DNA from: Aptenodytes patagonicus
Taxonomy: Eukaryota > Chordata > Aves > Sphenisciformes > Spheniscidae
Assembly (NCBI RefSeq): GCF_965638725.1
Contig: NC_134961.1
Span: 3,596,001 to 3,660,000, forward strand
Reading direction: 5' to 3'
Length of the DNA stretch: 64,000 nt
Below are positions 60,291 through 64,000 of this stretch, one piece after another. A model generated the notes under the pieces. The model had not been told where the DNA came from. It made no database searches and worked only from the letters and a program-made list of their open reading frames with translations. Numbering within the stretch: the first letter of the stretch is position 1; each line of letters begins with the position of its first letter. A program made the translations under genes and the position numbers.

Positions 60291-63200
60291 CGACACGGTG
60301 CAGCACCCGCTCGTGTCCCCCCCAACACGGTGCAGCACCCGCTCGCGTGCCCCCCTAGACACGCTGCAGCACCCACTCGCATCCCCCCCCCAACACGGTG
60401 CAGCAGCCAGTTGCGACCCCACCCGACACGGGGGCAGCAGCCGCTCGCGTCCCCCCTAAACACGGGACAGCAGCCGCTCGCGTCCCCCCCCACACAGCGC
60501 AGCAGCCACTTGTGTCCCCCCCAACACGGTGCAGCAGCCACTCACATCCCCCGAGACACGGTGCAGCAGCCACTCGCGTCCCCCCCCGACACGGCGCAGC
60601 AGCCACTCGCGTCCCCCCCCCCCGAGACAGTGGAGCAGCCACTTGCGTCCCACCCCAACACGGGGCAGCAGCCGCTCGTGTCCCCCCCCCAAGCACGGTG
60701 AAGCAGCCACTCTCGTCCTCCCTGAACATGGTGCGGCAACCACTCTCGTCCCACCCCAACACAGGACAGCAGCCAGTTGCGACCCCCCAGACACGGTGCA
60801 GCACCCACTCGCGTCCCCCCCCAAACACAGTGCAGCAGCCACTCGCGTCCCCCCCCAAACACAGTGCAGCAGCCAGTTGTGACCCCCCAGACATGGTGCA
60901 GCAGCCGCTCGCGTCCCCACCTGACACGGGGCAGCAGCCACTCGCGTCCCCCCCCGACACGGGGCAGCAGCCACTCGCGTCCCCCCCGATATGGGGCAGC
61001 AACCAGTTGCGACCCCCCCGACACGGTGCAGCAGCCACTCGCGTCCCCCCCGACACGGTGCAGCAGCCACTCGCGTCCCCCCCGACACGGTGCAGCAGCC
61101 ACTCGCGTCCCCCCCCCGACACGGGGCAGCAGCCACTCGCGTCCCCCCCGATATGGGGCAGCAACCAGTTGCGACCCCCCCGACACGGTGCAGCAGCCAC
61201 TCGCGTCCCCCCCGACACGGTGCAGCAGCCACTCGCGTCCCCCCGACACGGTGCAGCAGCCACTCGCGTCCCCCCCGACACGGTGCAGCAGCCACTCGCG
61301 TCCCCCTCGGCACGGTGCAGCAGCCACTCGCGTCCCCCTCGGCACGGTGCAGCAGCCACTCGCGTCCCCCCCCGACACGGTGCAGCAGCCAGTTGCGACC
61401 CCCAGACACGGTGCAGTAGCCGCTCGTGTCCCCCCCCCGAACACGGTGCAGCAGCCGCTCACGTCCCGCCCCAACACAGGGCAGCACCCCCTCGCATCCC
61501 CCCCGAACATAGTGCAGCAGCCACTCGCATTCCCCCCCGAACACGGCGCAGCAGCCAGTTGCGACCCCCCAGACACGGTGCAGCAGCCGCTCACATCCCC
61601 CCTGACACGGGGCAGCAGCCGCTCGCGTCCCACCCCAACGCAGGGCAGCAGCCACTCGCGTCCCCCCTGACACGGGGCAGCAGCCAGTTGCGACCCCCCC
61701 GACACAGTGCAGCACCCACTCGCGTACCCCCCAACAAGGTGCAGCAGCCGCTCGCGTCCCCCCCCTGACACGGTGCAGCAGCTACTCGCGTCCCACCCGA
61801 CACGGCGCAGCAGCCAGTTGCGTCCCCCCCGACACGGCGCAGCAGCCACTCGCGTCCCCCCCGACACGGCGCAGCAGCCACTCGCGTCCCCCCCGACACG
61901 GGGCAGCAGCCACTCGCGTCCCCCCCCCCCCACGGGGCAGCAGCCACTCGCGTCCCCCCCCCCCCCACGGGGCAGCAGCCACTCGCGTCCCACCCCCCCC
62001 CACGGGGCAGCAGCCACTCGCGTCCCCCTCGGCACGGTGCAGCAGCCACTCGCGTCCCCCCCCGACACGGTGCAGCAGCCACTCGCGTCCCCCCCGACAC
62101 GGTGCAGCAGCCAGTTGCGACCCCCAGACACGGTGCAGTAGCCGCTTGCGTCCCCCCCGACACAGGGCAGCACCCCCTCGCATCCCCCCCGAACATAGTG
62201 CAGCAGCCACTCGCATCCCCCCCGAACACGGCGCAGCAGCCAGTTGCGACCCCCCCCGACACGGTGCAGCAGCCGCTCGCGTCCCCCCTGACACGGGGCA
62301 GCAGCCGCTCGCGTCCCCCCCGACACGGGGCAGCAGCCAGTTACAACCCCCCCCAACACAGGGCAGCACCCGCTCGCGTCCCCCCGACACAGGGCAGCAG
62401 CCACTCGCGTGCCCCCCGAACACGGCGCAGCAGCCACTCGCGTCCCCCCGAACACGGCGCAGCAGCCAGTTGCGACCCCCCAGACACGGGGCAGCAGCCG
62501 CTCGCGTCCCCCCGACACGGGGCAGCAGCCAGTTATAACCCCCCCCGACACGGGGCAGCAGCCACCCGCGTCCCCCCCCAAACACGGAGCAGCACCCGCT
62601 CGCGTCCCCCCCGACACGGGGCAGCAGCCACTCGCGTGCCCCCCGAATACGGCGCAGCAGCCACTCGCGTGCCCCCCGAACACGGCGCAGCAGCCAGTTG
62701 CGACCCCCCAGACACGGGGCAGCAGCCGCTCGCGTCCCCCCCGACACGGGGCAGCAGCCAGTTACAACCCCCCCCGACACGGGGCAGCAGCCACTCGCGT
62801 CCCCCCCAGACACGGGGCAGCACCCACTCGCGTCCCCCCCGACACGGGGCAGCAGCCAGTTGTGACCCCCCAGACACGGTGCAGCAGCCACTCACGTCCC
62901 CCCCAAACACGGTGCAGCAGCCAGTTGCGACCCCCCCCCGACACACTGGAGCAGCCACTCGCATCTCCCTGACACGGCGCAGCACCCACTCGCATCCCCC
63001 CCCAAACACAGTGCAGCAGCCACTCGCGTCCCCCCCGACACGGTGCAGCAGCCAGTTGTGACCCCCCAGACACGGTGCAGCAGCCGCTCGCGTCCCCCCT
63101 GACACGGGGCAGCAGCCACTCGTGTCCCCCCCCAAACACGGTGAAGCAACCACTCTCGTCCTCCCCGAACATGGTGCGGCAACCACTCTCGTCCCACCCC

Positions 63201-63359
63201 AACACAGGACAGCAGCCAGTTGTGACCGCCCCAGACACGGTGCAGCACCCACTCCTGTCCCCCCCGACACAGTGCAGCACCCACTCGCGTCCCCCCCAAA
63301 CACGGGGCAGCACCCACTCGCGTCCCCCCCCAAACATGGTGCAGCACCAACTCGCCTCC

Positions 63360-63500
63360 CCAAAATATACCAGGACGAGCTCCCTTCTCCCCAGAAGACA
63401 ACAGCAGCAGCTCTCCTCCCCCAAACACAGCAGCAACTAAAACCAAAAACAGAGCAACAACTCTTCCCCCACACCAGAACACTAACACTCGTGTCCCCCC
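63360..63500. repeat. AT-richer insert in the satellite, copy 2
   Basis: Essentially identical to 60150-60290, as are the satellite units around it, so both were copied as one block. Confidence 0.9.
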
Positions 63501-63724
63501 CGACACGGTGCAGCACCCGCTCGTGTCCCCCCCAACACGGGGCAGCACGCCCTCCCGTCCCCCCCGACACGGTGCAGGACCCACTCGTGTCCCCCCCCCA
63601 CGGTGCAGCACCCACTCGTGTCCCCCCCCCGACACGGGGCAGCAGCCACTCGCGTCCCCCCCCGACACGGGGCAGCAGCCACTCGCGTCCCCCCCCCGAC
63701 ACGGGGCAGCAGCCACTCGCGTCC

Positions 63725-63860
63725 CCAAAATATACCAGGACGAGCTCCCTTCTCCCAGAAGACAAAAGCAGCAGCTCTCCTCCCCCAAACACAGCAGCAA
63801 CTAAAGCCAAAAACAGAGCAGCAACTCTTCCCCCACACCAGAACAGCAACATTCGTGTCC
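63725..63860. repeat. AT-richer insert in the satellite, copy 3
   Basis: Same segment with small changes (CTCCCAGAAGACAAAAGCAG, CTAAAGCCAAAA, AACAGCAACATTCG), so it is older or independent relative to copies 1 and 2. It starts only about 365 bp after copy 2. Confidence 0.85.
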
Positions 63861-64000
63861 CCCCCGAGACGGTGCAGCACCCACTCGCGTCCCCCCCAGC
63901 ACGGTGCAGCACCCGCTCGCGTCCCCCCCCAGACACGGTGCAGCACCCGCTCGCGTCCCCCCCCAGACACGGTGCAGCACCCGCTCGCGTCCCCCCCCAG

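Larger units (their letters stand above)
57641..64000. repeat. GC-rich 32-bp tandem satellite with higher-order structure
   Basis: About 6.4 kb of tandem units: a C-run of 6-13, then GACACGGTGCAGCAG, then CCACTCGCGT. Unit length is about 32 bp, and most variation is in the C-run. Recurrent variants are GGGGCAG for GGTGCAG, CAGTTGCGAC for CACTCGCGT, CCCAACACAGG and CTCGGCACGG. Larger blocks recur: 57646-58900 matches about 61863-63110 (offset near 4.2 kb), 59650-60320 matches about 62860-63540 (offset near 3.2 kb), and 59235-59540 matches about 61305-61590 (offset near 2.05 kb). Each unit carries about four CpGs. Long open frames (up to 713 codons) exist on both strands. Because 3 x 32 bp = 32 codons and the units lack stops, these are by-products. 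The array runs off the right edge. Confidence 0.95.

Noticed and set aside
57641..64000. Very long open frames (up to 713 codons, both strands) inside the satellite, with Cys/Gly- or Pro/Ser-rich peptides
   Set aside because: The 32-bp unit has almost no stop codons in any frame, so frames stay open on both strands at once. The apparent 32-residue protein repeat is just three units read in rotating phase. No start context, splice sites or codon bias support genes.
57641..64000. CRISPR array (regular ~32-bp repeats)
   Set aside because: There are no distinct unique spacers between conserved repeats; the whole unit repeats. The context is a bird genome.

Overview
The window is avian nuclear DNA. 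It holds several chicken-repeat-1 (CR1) LINEs whose 3' ends carry the diagnostic ATTCTATGAT tails, long terminal repeats of a bird endogenous retrovirus family (termini TGTCGTGGTTTAACC / GGTTAAACCACGACA), spliced vertebrate genes, CpG islands, and a long GC-rich tandem satellite of the kind found on GC-rich avian (micro)chromosomes. No bacterial or phage features are present.

Layout. 1-500: the first coding exon of a small single-pass membrane protein of the SMIM22 type (minus strand, running off the left edge). 500-24500: mostly unique, gene-poor DNA with a CR1 tail, an (AT)n microsatellite, a perfect 16-bp hairpin and a probable solo LTR (16452-17120). 24500-26792: a decayed CR1. 27400-32010: a complete two-exon galanin receptor of the GALR2 type (minus strand, 421 residues). 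Its intron carries a solo ERV LTR, and a CpG island at about 35870-36430 is a likely promoter and 5' UTR exon. 36960-42570: a repeat-dense zone with two CR1s in opposite orientations, a truncated LTR fused to one of them, two small tandem repeats and an LTR end.

42650-46420: a plus-strand gene resembling C2orf78 (DUF4629 family). It has a large exon with six acidic repeats of about 43 residues, a conserved C-terminal signature, and a disturbed reading frame shortly before that signature. A solo LTR with a perfect 5-bp target duplication follows at 46975-47644. 48500-57000: candidate exons of an unidentified minus-strand gene. One of these exons lies in a direct repeat of about 107 bp that flanks a 3.3-kb CR1 with an inverted 5' part. 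A CpG island with AP-1 and CCAAT motifs is at 55850-56300.

57441-57640 is a gap of exactly 200 N. From 57641 to the right edge runs a 32-bp-unit satellite with nested higher-order duplications and three copies of an AT-richer insert. Its long open frames on both strands arise from composition and are not genes.

The genes do not form a pathway. The most unusual points are the CR1 with long target duplication and 5' inversion, the repeat-bearing C2orf78-like gene, and the structured satellite. All gene names rest on recalled family resemblance; no search was run.
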